64,000 nt of DNA, from NCBI GenBank assembly GCA_902826335.1, contig CADEEL010000016.1, forward strand, positions 3,244-67,243, given 5' to 3'. Position 1 is the first letter of the stretch. Every line of letters starts with the position of its first letter. Below the pieces are notes generated by a model. That model did not search any database and was not told where the DNA came from. It was given only the letters and a program-made list of their open reading frames with translations. Of the stretch, positions 42,118-50,601 are shown piece after piece. Position numbers and translations under genes: made by a program. Source of the stretch: an uncultured Alphaproteobacteria bacterium (lineage in GTDB: Bacteria > Pseudomonadota > Alphaproteobacteria > Caulobacterales > Aquidulcibacteraceae).

Positions 42118-42617
42118 GAGGCGCGCCTCAAGATACTCGCCATGGAATCGTCCAGCGCACTGAGCACGCGTTCATCTCGGCCGGTTTCGTCAAGCACGTG
42201 CGCAAGGATGACGCCTTCGCCAATATCCACGGGCATGACGCCAGGCGTCGCCGCCAGCGCACGCGCATAGGCGCCGCCGGCCGTGAGGACGCGCGCGCGC
42301 GCGAGCGCGGGGTGCAACACGATGTCCGCCGCGAGTGCGCGGCGCAGCACGCGCAGATGTCCGCCAATGTTTGCGGCGCCCCGGCGCACGCCAAGGGCCG
42401 CGAGCCGAAACGGCGCGGTCACGCCGCCGCCCCGAATGGGAAAGCCCAATCGCACCGAAATAAGCACTGTAGCGACACCCGCCGCCGCACACTGCCAAAG
42501 CTCGTCCACGGCAAGCGGCCACGCCGCCATGGCGAGTCCTGCCAGCGCCACACCGATCGCAGTGAGTAAAACGCCCGCCACCGCAGTTCTCCGCTCCGCC
42601 GACGCGACTCGAGACAT
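42114..42617 (-). CDS. MnhE-family subunit, first gene of the operon
   Basis: 167 residues. Two N-terminal TM helices are followed by a cytoplasmic domain with RRALAADIVLHPALARARVL, VDIGEGVILAHVLDE and ALDDSMASILRR. It matches MrpE in order of elements, including the domain that faces the cytosol. It begins the ten-gene unit (E, F, G, DUF4040, B, C, D-like, D-like, small, D-like). The start lies 40 bp after the DUF2336 gene end. Confidence 0.82.
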   Translation of the reverse strand: MSRVASAERRTAVAGVLLTAIGVALAGLAMAAWPLAVDELWQCAAAGVATVLISVRLGFPIRGGGVTAPFRLAALGVRRGAANIGGHLRVLRRALAADIVLHPALARARVLTAGGAYARALAATPGVMPVDIGEGVILAHVLDETGRDERVLSALDDSMASILRRAS

Positions 42618-42657
42618 AACCCGCGCCGCCCCGGCCTGACCAGTCGCCGCCGCGCTT

Positions 42658-43872
42658 CTATGCGCCCCGCGTCAGAAGCAGTGTGGCGTTGCGGCGCGCC
42701 GGGCCCGCGTCCCACTCGCCAAAATCGTTGAGATCCTCGGTGTGCGCCGCGACGCCCGCCGCATCGGCCGTGAATGACCAGTTCCAGTAGCGCAGCACAG
42801 TCTGCGCCTTCGCCGAAGACATTGTCTCAAACGTCATCATCATGCGGCCGAAAGCGGTATCCGCGCGGTCCGCATCGCCAAGGGGACGGCGCAAACCCTT
42901 CCATAGTGACACAAGCGCGGCGCGCTTAAGGCCGGTCGCCTTCGCCAGTACGGCGATCGGCTCGCCGCCGGCGTCGTTGAATATCTGCATGGCCGTCGTC
43001 GGCTTGACGCCCGCGAGATGAGCGATTTCGTGAATGAGCGCGGGGTCAATGCCCGATTCAGCGCGCGCGACCGCGCCTTCCAGTGATCCATGTTCGCTGC
43101 GATCGGCCGCCTCGCGGCTGCGTTGGCGCCGCTCAATCAACTGCAACGCCATGCGGGTCTCGGCGTCGACCCACCCTTCGCGCGCCGCGAGCGGAAACAT
43201 TTCGCCCAATTGCGCGATCAACACGGACCGATCCACCGCGAAGCGCCGCAGCACGCCGGCGCGCACTTCGGGCGTACACCACCAGAACATAACGAGGCCC
43301 TGCGTGGGTCGCAGTTCAAGGCGCTTGAGGACGAGCGCGCACAATGTTGGCGCGGCCCTCGACCGCGCGACGACAATATCCAACGCCTGAACAGACAAGC
43401 GCGCGCCCTTGTTGGCGAGCAGCGCCTCGATCACGCCGAGATCGCGCGTTTGCGTGAGCGCGTCGACCACGGATTCGCTCAATTTTCTGCGTTTCGCGAT
43501 CGCCAGCCAATGGGCGGCGACGCCGACTCGTATGGACGCGATGAGGTCGGAATCGTCCAGCCCTACGCCGTCCGTCAACAGCGGCTCGGCGACACGGATT
43601 TCATCGCGCGCCAGATAGCGAAGGAGCGCCTTGGGCGCATCGACGATGGCGGCGAGGCCCGCCGCCACGCGCGCGCGCACCTCAACGCGGCTGCTGCGCA
43701 ACAGGCCAACGAGAATATCGGCGGCCAATTGGCGCTCATAAGGGGGAATGCGGCTTTCCGGCCAGCACACCAAATCGCCCAGCCGCAGGACAAGCGCCGC
43801 CCGCGCTTCATTGCGCCGGGAATCGGTCAGCTCGAGCGGCGGCGCGTCCAGGATATCGGCCTGAGTCGTCAT
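42658..43872 (-). CDS. DUF2336 domain protein, second copy
   Basis: 404 residues from the ATG at 43872 (a TTG 15 bases upstream is possible). Helical-repeat protein with DUF2336 features: YERQLAADILVGLLRSS, VRARVAAGLAAIVDAPKAL, AEPLLTDGVGLDDSDLI and a C-terminal helix pair before RYWNWSFTADAA. It is longer than the first copy at 21184. It sits directly upstream of the Mrp-like operon on the same strand and may be co-transcribed. Function unknown. Confidence 0.82.
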   Translation of the reverse strand: MTTQADILDAPPLELTDSRRNEARAALVLRLGDLVCWPESRIPPYERQLAADILVGLLRSSRVEVRARVAAGLAAIVDAPKALLRYLARDEIRVAEPLLTDGVGLDDSDLIASIRVGVAAHWLAIAKRRKLSESVVDALTQTRDLGVIEALLANKGARLSVQALDIVVARSRAAPTLCALVLKRLELRPTQGLVMFWWCTPEVRAGVLRRFAVDRSVLIAQLGEMFPLAAREGWVDAETRMALQLIERRQRSREAADRSEHGSLEGAVARAESGIDPALIHEIAHLAGVKPTTAMQIFNDAGGEPIAVLAKATGLKRAALVSLWKGLRRPLGDADRADTAFGRMMMTFETMSSAKAQTVLRYWNWSFTADAAGVAAHTEDLNDFGEWDAGPARRNATLLLTRGA

Positions 43873-43942
43873 CTGGGTTTGAGGCAAGCACGCAGGTCGT
43901 TAATCTCTCCTCAATAATGCTGGAGCGCACCGAGACTGCTGA

Positions 43943-45211
43943 ATGGCCGAGATTGATCCCGCCGAGCGCCGCGCACGCGGCGCCGAGTTGCGCCTCTACT
44001 ACCTCCTGGTGGCGCTCTATTTCTTTTCGTTTGGCGTTCAGATCGTCCTCTATCCAAGCTTGGCGGCGTTCACGCTTGGGGCTCACCCCGCCGCCGTCGG
44101 CCTCGCGCAAGTGGCGCTCTCGGCGCCGATGTTTTTCTTTCTGTTGTTTGGCGGCGCGCTTGCCGAGCGTGTGCAAACCGGCCCGACGCTGGCGGCGTTG
44201 CAACTCATGCTGGCGGCGCCAATGCTCGCCTTGGCCTGGATCGTTGCGCGCGGCCAGCTCACCTTTCCGCTCCTGCTCGCTTATGGCGCCATAACAGGCA
44301 CGCTGGCCGCCTTCATGCTGCCGGTGCGGGATTCCGCACTCAATGGCGTCGTGGAACGCGATCTCGCGCGCGGCCGAAGCGTGGGGCTTGCGCGCGCGGC
44401 GGCGACGACGGCGGCCGTGCAGATCGGCGCGCAAATCCTGGGAATCCTCCTCGCCCGCCTAGCTGGCGATGACCCGGCGCCCTATCTCGCGACCCAAGCC
44501 GGCGCGCTTATACTCGGCGCCGCGCTCTCGTTGCGCCTGCGGGCCCCGCCGCCGGATGCGCACAAGGGCCGTTCGCTCGTGAGCGCGTTCGGCGATATTC
44601 GCGATGGGCTCATTTATGCGCTGAAAAGTCCTGTCATGGGGCCGATGATCGGGTCGGCCGCCTATATCGGTGTCTTCGTCGTCGGCTCGTTCCAAGTTCT
44701 GTTTCCGCTGATCATTCGCGAATCCTATGGGGGAGACGCGGCCGAACAAGCCGGGCGCCTCGGATTTTTGTTCGCCTGTTTTTGGGGCGCGTGTTTTGTT
44801 TCCGCCGCTGCGCTTAGCCGCCTGCCGCCGGCGAACTTTCCCGGCCGCGCCTTGGCGCTGTCGCATCTGGTGGGCGCGTTCGCCCTGCTCAGTTTCGCGA
44901 TCGACAAGCCGTTTCTGATGTTCGCGGGCGTTGTGGTGGTATGGGGGCTCGCCGGCGGCATCTCGATCGGATCAAGCCGCATGATCACCCAGTCCGCAGC
45001 CGAGCCGCGCTATCTCGGCCGCGTTCTGGCCGCTTATTCGATGGGATTCATGGGCGGGGCGCCAATCGGTTCAGCGCTCGTCGGGTTCTCCGCTGCGGCA
45101 TGGGGCGCGCGCGCCGCGGCGATCATACCCGCTGTTGGACTGGCGCTGGCCGTGCTGGCGTTGATCGCCTTCACGCCGATCTGGCGGTTGCGCAATCCCA
45201 GCCTCAGCTGA
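43943..45211 (+). CDS. MFS transporter
   Basis: 422 residues with 12 TM helices. The N-terminal half has LYYLLVALYFFSFGVQIVLY, and the loop 2-3 motif appears as LFGGALAERVQTGP. The C-terminal half has SRMITQSAAEPRYLGRVLA and GFMGGAPIGSALVGF. The general fold resembles EntS-like exporters. The substrate is unknown. It is divergent from the DUF2336 gene and converges on the crotonase gene with an 8-bp overlap. Confidence 0.85.
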   Translation: MAEIDPAERRARGAELRLYYLLVALYFFSFGVQIVLYPSLAAFTLGAHPAAVGLAQVALSAPMFFFLLFGGALAERVQTGPTLAALQLMLAAPMLALAWIVARGQLTFPLLLAYGAITGTLAAFMLPVRDSALNGVVERDLARGRSVGLARAAATTAAVQIGAQILGILLARLAGDDPAPYLATQAGALILGAALSLRLRAPPPDAHKGRSLVSAFGDIRDGLIYALKSPVMGPMIGSAAYIGVFVVGSFQVLFPLIIRESYGGDAAEQAGRLGFLFACFWGACFVSAAALSRLPPANFPGRALALSHLVGAFALLSFAIDKPFLMFAGVVVVWGLAGGISIGSSRMITQSAAEPRYLGRVLAAYSMGFMGGAPIGSALVGFSAAAWGARAAAIIPAVGLALAVLALIAFTPIWRLRNPSLS

Positions 45212-46091
45212 AGGGCCGCTCCGTCCACCACGGCGTGAAGGACGGCATATCGCCGCTCACCGTATCCGGATAAACGGGCGTGCGCTTTTCCAGGAACGAC
45301 ATAACGCCTTCGCGTGCGTCCCTAGATTTTCCACGCTCCCAGATCGCGCGGCTGTCGATCTTGTGCGCCTCCATCGGGTGATCGGCGCCCAGCATTCGCC
45401 ACAACATCTGCCGCGTCAGCGCAATCGACACCGGCGCCGCGTTATCGGCGATCTCGCGCGCGAGCGCGTGCGCGGCCCCCATGAGATCGCCGGGCGCGTG
45501 GAGGGACCGCACAAGCCCGCGCTCACACGCTTCCTGGGCGCCAAACACTTTCCCAGAATAGCACCAATCCAGCGCCGTCTGGATGCCGACAAGGCGCGGC
45601 AGGAACCAGGACGAGCACGCTTCCGGCACGATGCCGCGCCGCGCGAACACAAAACCGAAGCGCGCGTCCGTCGACGCGATGCGGATGTCCATCGGCAATT
45701 GCATGGTGACGCCGACGCCGACCGCCGCGCCGTTCACCGCCGCGATCACGGGTTTGAGGCTCTCGAAAATACGCAGCGTCAATCGCCCGCCGCCATCGCG
45801 CAAATACTCGAGGCTATCCTTCGCGCCGCGATCTGGGCGGTCCTCGCGTGCGGCGTAATCGAACGTCTTTGCACCGGCGGAGAGATCAGCGCCCGCGCAA
45901 AAGGCCCGCCCCGCGCCGGTGACGATGACCGCGCGCACGTCATCATCGGCGTCCGTCGCATCAAACGCCGCGATCATGTCGAGCATCATCTGGCCGGTGA
46001 AGGCGTTGAGCTTGTCGGGCCGATTGAGGGTCAGCACCGCGACGCGATCGGTCACGTCCAGAAAGCAGGTTTCGTAATCAATGCGCGCCAT
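45204..46091 (-). CDS. Enoyl-CoA hydratase/isomerase family protein
   Basis: 295 residues from the ATG at 46091 (CGGGAG stands before it). Crotonase fold: the oxyanion-hole segment GAGRAFCAGADLS, the second one NGAAVGVGVTMQLPMDI, and the catalytic Glu in GIVPEACSSWFLPR. The RRGIVPEACSS segment is typical of ECH-like proteins acting on acyl-CoAs. The substrate cannot be predicted. A 7-bp hairpin (46097-46112) contains the Shine-Dalgarno sequence and may lower expression. Confidence 0.9.
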   Translation of the reverse strand: MARIDYETCFLDVTDRVAVLTLNRPDKLNAFTGQMMLDMIAAFDATDADDDVRAVIVTGAGRAFCAGADLSAGAKTFDYAAREDRPDRGAKDSLEYLRDGGGRLTLRIFESLKPVIAAVNGAAVGVGVTMQLPMDIRIASTDARFGFVFARRGIVPEACSSWFLPRLVGIQTALDWCYSGKVFGAQEACERGLVRSLHAPGDLMGAAHALAREIADNAAPVSIALTRQMLWRMLGADHPMEAHKIDSRAIWERGKSRDAREGVMSFLEKRTPVYPDTVSGDMPSFTPWWTERPFS

Positions 46092-46118
46092 GTCGATCTC
46101 CCGTTCGGGAGACATGCA

Positions 46119-46153
46119 AAGCCCGCCTGACGCGTGGGACGTCAAGCGGGCTT
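46119..46153 (-). terminator. Terminator after the 144-residue secreted protein gene
   Basis: 14-bp stem with one mismatch (AAGCCCGC..TGACG arms), 7-base loop, ending in GGCTTTG on the minus strand. It stands between the gene at 46172 and the crotonase gene start at 46091. Confidence 0.75.
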
Positions 46154-46171
46154 ATGGTCGTGACCCAAAAA

Positions 46172-46606
46172 TCAGTTGGCGGCCGGCGCCGGTCCGCACG
46201 GATCGTTTGGCGGAATCGGCGGCGGCTCCTCGCCTTGGCGGCGATTATATTCCGTCACCTCGACGCGCCAGGCGCGCACGACATCACATTGTAGCGCGAC
46301 GCCCCGGTTGAATTCCGCCACCCGCGCCTCTGCGATGGCCCGCGCGGCTTCAGCGGCGGCGCGCGTTTCACGCGCCTCGGCTTGGCGGCAGGTCATGACT
46401 GGCGTCATCGCCTGCCCCCACGCCTCATAGGCGGCGTTGCCGGCCTGCATCGCGGCCAGGTTCCGCGCGCGCGCGCCATCGGGAAGGGTGGGCGCGGCGG
46501 GGATCGCGGCGCACCGCGACGGGGGGACCGCCGCCGGCGTCTGCGCCAGCGCGGGGAGCGCGGCCAAAGCGAGCGCCGCGACAGCGGCGCCAATCACCAG
46601 TTTCAT
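46172..46606 (-). CDS. Small secreted protein of unknown function
   Basis: 144 residues. A signal peptide is obvious (KLVIGAAVAALALAALPALAQ in the first 22 residues). The mature part is helical (ARNLAAMQAGNAAYEAWGQ) with Cys residues in PPSRCAAI, MTCRQAE, ALQCDVV and DPCGP, which could form two disulfides. The C-terminus is Pro-rich (EEPPPIPPNDP). It is monocistronic, with a terminator on its 3' side. No known family. Confidence 0.7.
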   Translation of the reverse strand: MKLVIGAAVAALALAALPALAQTPAAVPPSRCAAIPAAPTLPDGARARNLAAMQAGNAAYEAWGQAMTPVMTCRQAEARETRAAAEAARAIAEARVAEFNRGVALQCDVVRAWRVEVTEYNRRQGEEPPPIPPNDPCGPAPAAN

Positions 46607-46710
46607 TCGGAAAACTCCTCGATCAGCCGCGCGGGCGCGCGCCGTTCATGTCCCTCACCTTACAACGCCAGCAAATCTGGGCAAATTGCGGACGCCGGTG
46701 GGGCGCGCTT

Positions 46711-46822
46711 AGACCCATTCCCGATTGGATTGAACCAATCCAATCGGGATAAGATGGGTCTATTCGCACGATCAGGGCCGTTCCTGCCCGAAAACCGCTG
46801 TACACTTTTCGGGAACGGCCCT
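46711..46822 (-). repeat. Double-hairpin dispersed repeat, diverged copy C
   Basis: Hairpin 1 (46774-46822) has 11-bp outer arms AGGGCCGTTCC/GGAACGGCCCT and an inner CCCGAAAA/TTTTCGGG stem. Its end TAGGGCC provides the TAG stop of the upstream tonB gene. Hairpin 2 (46711-46761) has outer arms AGACCCAT/ATGGGTCT and an inner perfect 13-bp stem (46720-46732 with 46736-46748). The core GAAAACCG..ACACTTTTC is shared with copies A and B. Confidence 0.8.
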
Positions 46823-47414
46823 AGCGCAGCGTGAACGGCACGCGCATCCGGTAAAACGCCTCGACGGGCACGCCGTCGCGCGTGGCGGGAACCATGCGAT
46901 GGCCCCGCGCGATCTCCAACGCGGCATCTCCAAAGCGCCAATTGGCGGGCGTTTCGGAGGCCACCGCGCAATCGAGGCGCCCATCGACACGCACCACGCA
47001 GTCGAGTTGCACAACGCCTTCGCGGCCCCGTTCACGGGCGCGGGCGGGATAGAAGCGGTCGAGGTTCGCGGGCCGCTGCAGCCAGTCGGGGCGTGTGATC
47101 GTGGGCTGCGCCGCCACGACCGTATCGCCAGCGCCGGCCGCTCCATCGATCAGCGGAGGCGCCGGCGCGGCCGGCGCCTGCGGCGCAACGAAGGGCGCGG
47201 GTCCTGGAGTGACCACCGGCCGCGGCGTGGGCGGCCGTGGTTCCGGCGGCGGCGGCGTCAATGTTTCGAACAGCACTTCGCCGGCGGGCGCGTCCATCTC
47301 CGGAAAGGGAGCAGCCAACCGCCAGCTCTGCGTCAGCGCCGCAAGCGCAGCCAGCGCCACGAGCAGGGTGGATAGGGTCAGCGCACCAGCGCGCTGCAAG
47401 GAAGACGGCGCCAT
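46821..47414 (-). CDS. TonB-family energy transducer, second copy
   Basis: 197 residues. An N-terminal TM anchor (about 12-33) is followed by a Pro-rich periplasmic spacer (TPPPPEPRPPTPRP) and a C-terminal TonB domain with RFYPARARERGREG, the pair LDCVVRVDGRLDC, and GHRMVPATRDGVPV. It is a paralogue of the tonB at 47742. It starts after GGGAGG. The stop TAG is contributed by repeat C. Confidence 0.9.
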   Translation of the reverse strand: MAPSSLQRAGALTLSTLLVALAALAALTQSWRLAAPFPEMDAPAGEVLFETLTPPPPEPRPPTPRPVVTPGPAPFVAPQAPAAPAPPLIDGAAGAGDTVVAAQPTITRPDWLQRPANLDRFYPARARERGREGVVQLDCVVRVDGRLDCAVASETPANWRFGDAALEIARGHRMVPATRDGVPVEAFYRMRVPFTLR

Positions 47415-47511
47415 TATCGCCTCCCGCCCAATCGGGCAGTTACGGATGACGTAGGGTCAGCCTCAATACGGTCTAAAACAAGGCGGGGCGAATAGCCCGA
47501 ACAGCGTGCTT

Positions 47512-47660
47512 ATTGCGGTTTCAGGCGGAGTGGACACCGGTCGGCCGCCCGGAAACCGCAATAATCAAATAGTTAGACCGCGTTCGCCATCACTTTCGAT
47601 TTTTCGAAAGTGAAAAATCGAGACGGAAAACCGGTTTCCACTTTTCCTGAACGCGGTCTA
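47512..47660 (-). repeat. Double-hairpin dispersed repeat, copy B with nested palindrome
   Basis: In the minus direction it starts TAGACCGCGTTC and that hairpin closes with its exact 12-bp complement (47574-47585 with 47649-47660). Between the arms is an extra insertion with its own stem (CACTTTCGA/TCGAAAGTG), absent from copy A. Hairpin 2 is 47512-47562 with 11-bp arms ATTGCGGTTTC/GAAACCGCAAT. Copy A and copy B agree over most positions in inverse orientation. Confidence 0.88.
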
Positions 47661-47739
47661 GTTGCCCAGCCGGAAATTGATCGGCACGCGCACGCGCCCA
47701 CCATCCGTCGGGCGGCCCTTCACCGAGCCTAGGGTGCTA
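47658..47739 (-). pseudogene. 3' remnant of a tonB-like gene
   Basis: In one frame directly downstream of the tonB1 stop, about 26 codons end in KGRPTDGGRVRVPINFRLGN and a TAG. The PINFRLGN end is the usual last strand of a TonB domain. The frame has no start and no upstream domain. The TAG is the first codon of repeat B. It is most likely a truncated third tonB. Confidence 0.6.
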
Positions 47740-47741
47740 AT

Positions 47742-48335
47742 TTATTCCAGATTGAATGGAATTCGCAGCGTGTAGCGCGCCTCGACAGCCTGACCGTCAC
47801 GCGTAGCCGGAACCATGCGATATGCACGTGACATACGGATTGCCGCATCCCCAAAACCCCAACCACTGGGTTCCTCTTCGGAGACAGAGCAATCGAGTGT
47901 GCCGTCAGTTCTGACGCGACAATTCAGCACGACGCGGCCTTCACGTTCCCGCTCCATCGCCCGCTCGGGATAAAAGCGAGCGAGCGCTCTCCCGGATGGC
48001 CGCTCAACCCATGTCGGATTCGTGATCACCACCGGCCCGGCGGGCGCGGGCGGCGGCGGCGGCGTCAGCGTCACCGGAATTTCAGTCGGCGTCGGCGGCG
48101 CGTCGAGATTGGGCGCCAGCACTTCCATCATCGGCGGCGGCGGCGGCGGGGGCCGATCCGGCGGCGGCGGCGGAGGCGGCGGGGGCTTTTCCTCTTCCTC
48201 GATCTCGACCTGAATGGCTTCCTGATCCTCGAACAGGTCCGTGATCGCCGAGAAGCGCTGCGTCACCGCGACATAGACGATGGACAGGCAGATCAGGGCC
48301 GCCAATCCGAAGGAAACAAGGCGTAGGCGCAACAT
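47742..48335 (-). CDS. TonB-family energy transducer, first copy
   Basis: 197 residues. TM anchor at about 10-30, an acidic patch (EEEEK), a poly-Pro rod (nine then seven Pro in a row), and a TonB C-terminal domain with RFYPERAMEREREG, LNCRVRTDGTLDC and YRMVPATRDGQAV. It transmits proton-motive force energy from ExbB/ExbD to outer-membrane receptors. It starts 13 bp after exbD2. Its poly-Pro coding repeat (CCG/CCC) is a slippage-prone region. Confidence 0.93.
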   Translation of the reverse strand: MLRLRLVSFGLAALICLSIVYVAVTQRFSAITDLFEDQEAIQVEIEEEEKPPPPPPPPPDRPPPPPPPMMEVLAPNLDAPPTPTEIPVTLTPPPPPAPAGPVVITNPTWVERPSGRALARFYPERAMEREREGRVVLNCRVRTDGTLDCSVSEEEPSGWGFGDAAIRMSRAYRMVPATRDGQAVEARYTLRIPFNLE

Positions 48336-48348
48336 GGGCGTTCGCTTC

Positions 48349-48825
48349 CTAGAGCTGGGCGCGTTCGGCGAAGATGCCGACCTTGGCGTATCCCTCTTCC
48401 TGCAGGCGGCTCATCAGGGTGATGACGTTTCCATAGGCGGTGTCCTGATCCGCGCGGATGAAGATGCGCGCCTCGGCGTACACATCGACGGGCGAGAGCA
48501 CGTAATTGTTCTCCAGCGCGTGACGCAGCACCGTATCCAGCAGGCCGTCGAGCGACGCGGCCTCTCCGTCCACAGTGTACGAGACGACGCCGTTATCGTC
48601 GTTCAACTGCACGAACGTCGGCGCGCGGCCGACTTCAGGCGGTCGTTGCTGCGGATTCGGCGGCGGCAGATCGACCCGCACATCGACCGTGGGGATCGGC
48701 GCCGTCACCATGAAGATGATGAGCAGAACCAGCATGATATCGATGAACGGAATGACGTTGGGATCGACGACGGGTTGTGTATCCCGCCGACCGCCGCCGC
48801 CGCCCGATGCGATTTTTGCACCCAT
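48349..48825 (-). CDS. exbD: ExbD-family protein, second copy
   Basis: 158 residues. Single N-terminal TM helix with the conserved protonatable Asp in NVIPFIDIMLVLLIIFM. The periplasmic domain has VDVRVDLPPPNP and FIRADQDTAYGNVI. It assembles with ExbB as the proton channel. It lies 19 bp after exbD1 and is shorter at the N-terminus. Confidence 0.94.
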   Translation of the reverse strand: MGAKIASGGGGGRRDTQPVVDPNVIPFIDIMLVLLIIFMVTAPIPTVDVRVDLPPPNPQQRPPEVGRAPTFVQLNDDNGVVSYTVDGEAASLDGLLDTVLRHALENNYVLSPVDVYAEARIFIRADQDTAYGNVITLMSRLQEEGYAKVGIFAERAQL

Positions 48826-48844
48826 GGCCTAGCTCTTCTCCCGC

Positions 48845-49345
48845 TCAGCGCCGGCGATCTTCGGTCACCAGGGCCACTTTCGTGAAGCCCCGGCTGTTCA
48901 GTTCGTTCATCACGCGCATGACATTCTTATACCGCGTCGCCGCGTCCGCACGGATATAGATGCGGCAATGGATGCTCGTGCCTTCCGCCTCGGCCATGCA
49001 TTCGTCGAATGTGACCGCGCGGGTGTTCTTCTGCCACTCCTCGATCGCCACTTCGCCGAGCCGCTCGATGGGCACCTCGTCATTCATCACGTACGTTCTG
49101 GTCTGGCCCGAGCCATTGTCCTGAAGTGAAATCCAGGTCGGCTTCGGCGGCCGCTTGGAGGACATGATCCGGCTTTCCGGCATATCGACCGTCACATCCA
49201 CCGAGGCGATCGGCGCGGCGATCATGAAGATGATCAGCAGCACCAGCATCACGTCGATGAACGGGATGACGTTCGGATCGGAATTCACGTCCAGCCGGCC
49301 GCGTTTGCCGCCGCCGTGACCAGGTGCCGATATTTTAGCGCCCAT
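48845..49345 (-). CDS. exbD: ExbD-family protein, first copy
   Basis: 166 residues. TM helix with conserved Asp (NVIPFIDVMLVLLIIFMI). The periplasmic domain has VDVTVDMPESRIMSSKRPP and a Cys pair (FDECMAEAEGTSIHCRIYI), which is absent from the second copy. Two ExbD types next to one ExbB are common in Caulobacterales. The complex powers TonB. Confidence 0.94.
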   Translation of the reverse strand: MGAKISAPGHGGGKRGRLDVNSDPNVIPFIDVMLVLLIIFMIAAPIASVDVTVDMPESRIMSSKRPPKPTWISLQDNGSGQTRTYVMNDEVPIERLGEVAIEEWQKNTRAVTFDECMAEAEGTSIHCRIYIRADAATRYKNVMRVMNELNSRGFTKVALVTEDRRR

Positions 49346-49372
49346 TGGGCGATCCTCCGCCTACGCCCCAGC

Positions 49373-50239
49373 TCAACCGGCCCGACGGTCCATGTCACGC
49401 GAGACGAGCGCGACGAATTCCGCGAGGAAGTCATCCATCTTGTTCGCTTGCTTGGAGATTTGCTTGGCGGAGAAATTGTAGATGAGCACCGCCGGGATGG
49501 CGGCCGCAAGGCCGGCGGCGGTGGCCAGCAGCGCGCCGGCGATGCCGGGCGCGACGACGGCGAGGGAGGTGGTTTGCGTCGAGGCGATGCCGACGAACGC
49601 CACCATGATGCCCCAGACCGTGCCAAACAGACCGATGAACGGCGCGTTGGCGCCGATCGAGGCCAGGAACGTCATGTTCGAGCCGAGATCCTCGAGGTGC
49701 TCGTTCTGGCGGATGGTCATCGCGGAAGCGACGCGTTGCATGGTGTGATCGCGCGCGTCGCGCATTGTGTAAAGGCCAAGGTCCTGCGTGCGGCGCACTT
49801 CAGCCATGCCGGCGTCAAACATGGTTTTGATACCGGAAGCGGGCAGCTTGCGCACGATCGCCTCGGCTTCTTCGACTGAATTGGCCTTGCGGAAGGAGGT
49901 CAAGAAATCGCGCGTCTGGCGTCCCGCGCGGCGCATGACGATCAGCTTTTCGAACAGGAGCGCGACCGCATAGATCGTGCACAGGCCGAGAATGACCATG
50001 ACGCCAAGCTCAACGGCGTTGAGCTCGCGCACCAGCTCCATCAGGGACACTTCCTGGGCGCCCGCATCGGCGGCCTGGGCGGCCTGGCCGGCCTGGCGCG
50101 CCTGATCCAGCGTATCGGCCGAGAGCGAAGGCGGCGCCGCAGCGGGCGCGGCGGCGGCCGGATCGGCCGGCGTGGCGGGGGCTGGGGTCGTCGCGGCTTG
50201 CTGCGCGAAGATGGAGAGAAGAGAAGAGGTCAGGTTCAT
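49373..50239 (-). CDS. exbB: ExbB/TolQ/MotA-family proton channel
   Basis: 288 residues. A Pro/Ala-rich N-terminal extension (about 10-45) precedes three TM helices at about 70-95, 185-210 and 230-260. The cytoplasmic loop region contains [15 protein letters not shown]; the helix starting [12 protein letters not shown] and the segment [19 protein letters not shown] match ExbB. It is the first gene of the tonB energy operon (exbB-exbD-exbD-tonB). Confidence 0.94.
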   Translation of the reverse strand: MNLTSSLLSIFAQQAATTPAPATPADPAAAAPAAAPPSLSADTLDQARQAGQAAQAADAGAQEVSLMELVRELNAVELGVMVILGLCTIYAVALLFEKLIVMRRAGRQTRDFLTSFRKANSVEEAEAIVRKLPASGIKTMFDAGMAEVRRTQDLGLYTMRDARDHTMQRVASAMTIRQNEHLEDLGSNMTFLASIGANAPFIGLFGTVWGIMVAFVGIASTQTTSLAVVAPGIAGALLATAAGLAAAIPAVLIYNFSAKQISKQANKMDDFLAEFVALVSRDMDRRAG

Positions 50240-50601
50240 ATTCCGCCCTTTGCACCCTTGGTGATCACGAGGTGAAGACTACCCAAAACGTTACCCGGCG
50301 GCGTGGCGCGCCGCCAAGCGAAAACTCCTTTTGCGCGGATGGCCCGACCCGCGGCGCGCCAGAGGCGCACACCGCTTTCGATCCCCCCTCATCTCCCCCC
50401 AATCGCCAGATTGTCATACGGTCTTCTTGGGTGAGCTGTACGCCTGTCTAAAATTTCTGAAATGCGGAATTTGTCAATGGACACTCCGCAGTCAGGCCTT
50501 TTGGACGGTGCGCCCTAGCCTCTTATCGCGGGCCGTGCAATCCAAATCCCACGAATGCGGCGCTGTGTGGCAAGCGACGCGCCACAGGAGAGAAGGCCGC
50601 C
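50240..50601 (+). other. 362-bp divergent region before exbB and the acyl-CoA ligase gene
   Basis: A TTGGGT..16..TAAAAT pair (50427-50454) is the best promoter candidate for the ligase gene, 145 bp before its start. A GGCGGCG/CGCCGCC hairpin (50297-50315) sits in the exbB leader. GGAGAGAAGG stands before the ligase GTG. No gene is supported here. Confidence 0.45.

Larger units (their letters stand above)
47415..47741 (-). other. 327-bp gap between the two tonB genes
   Basis: It holds repeat B (47512-47660), a tonB 3' remnant (47658-47739), and on the other side about 97 bp that include the tonB leader and its GGGAGG. No other gene is supported. Confidence 0.7.

Noticed and set aside
35453..42617. 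Respiratory complex I or energy-converting hydrogenase operon
   Set aside because: No NuoB/C/D/H/I-like or hydrogenase subunits; MnhE/F/G are present, so it belongs to the Mrp group.
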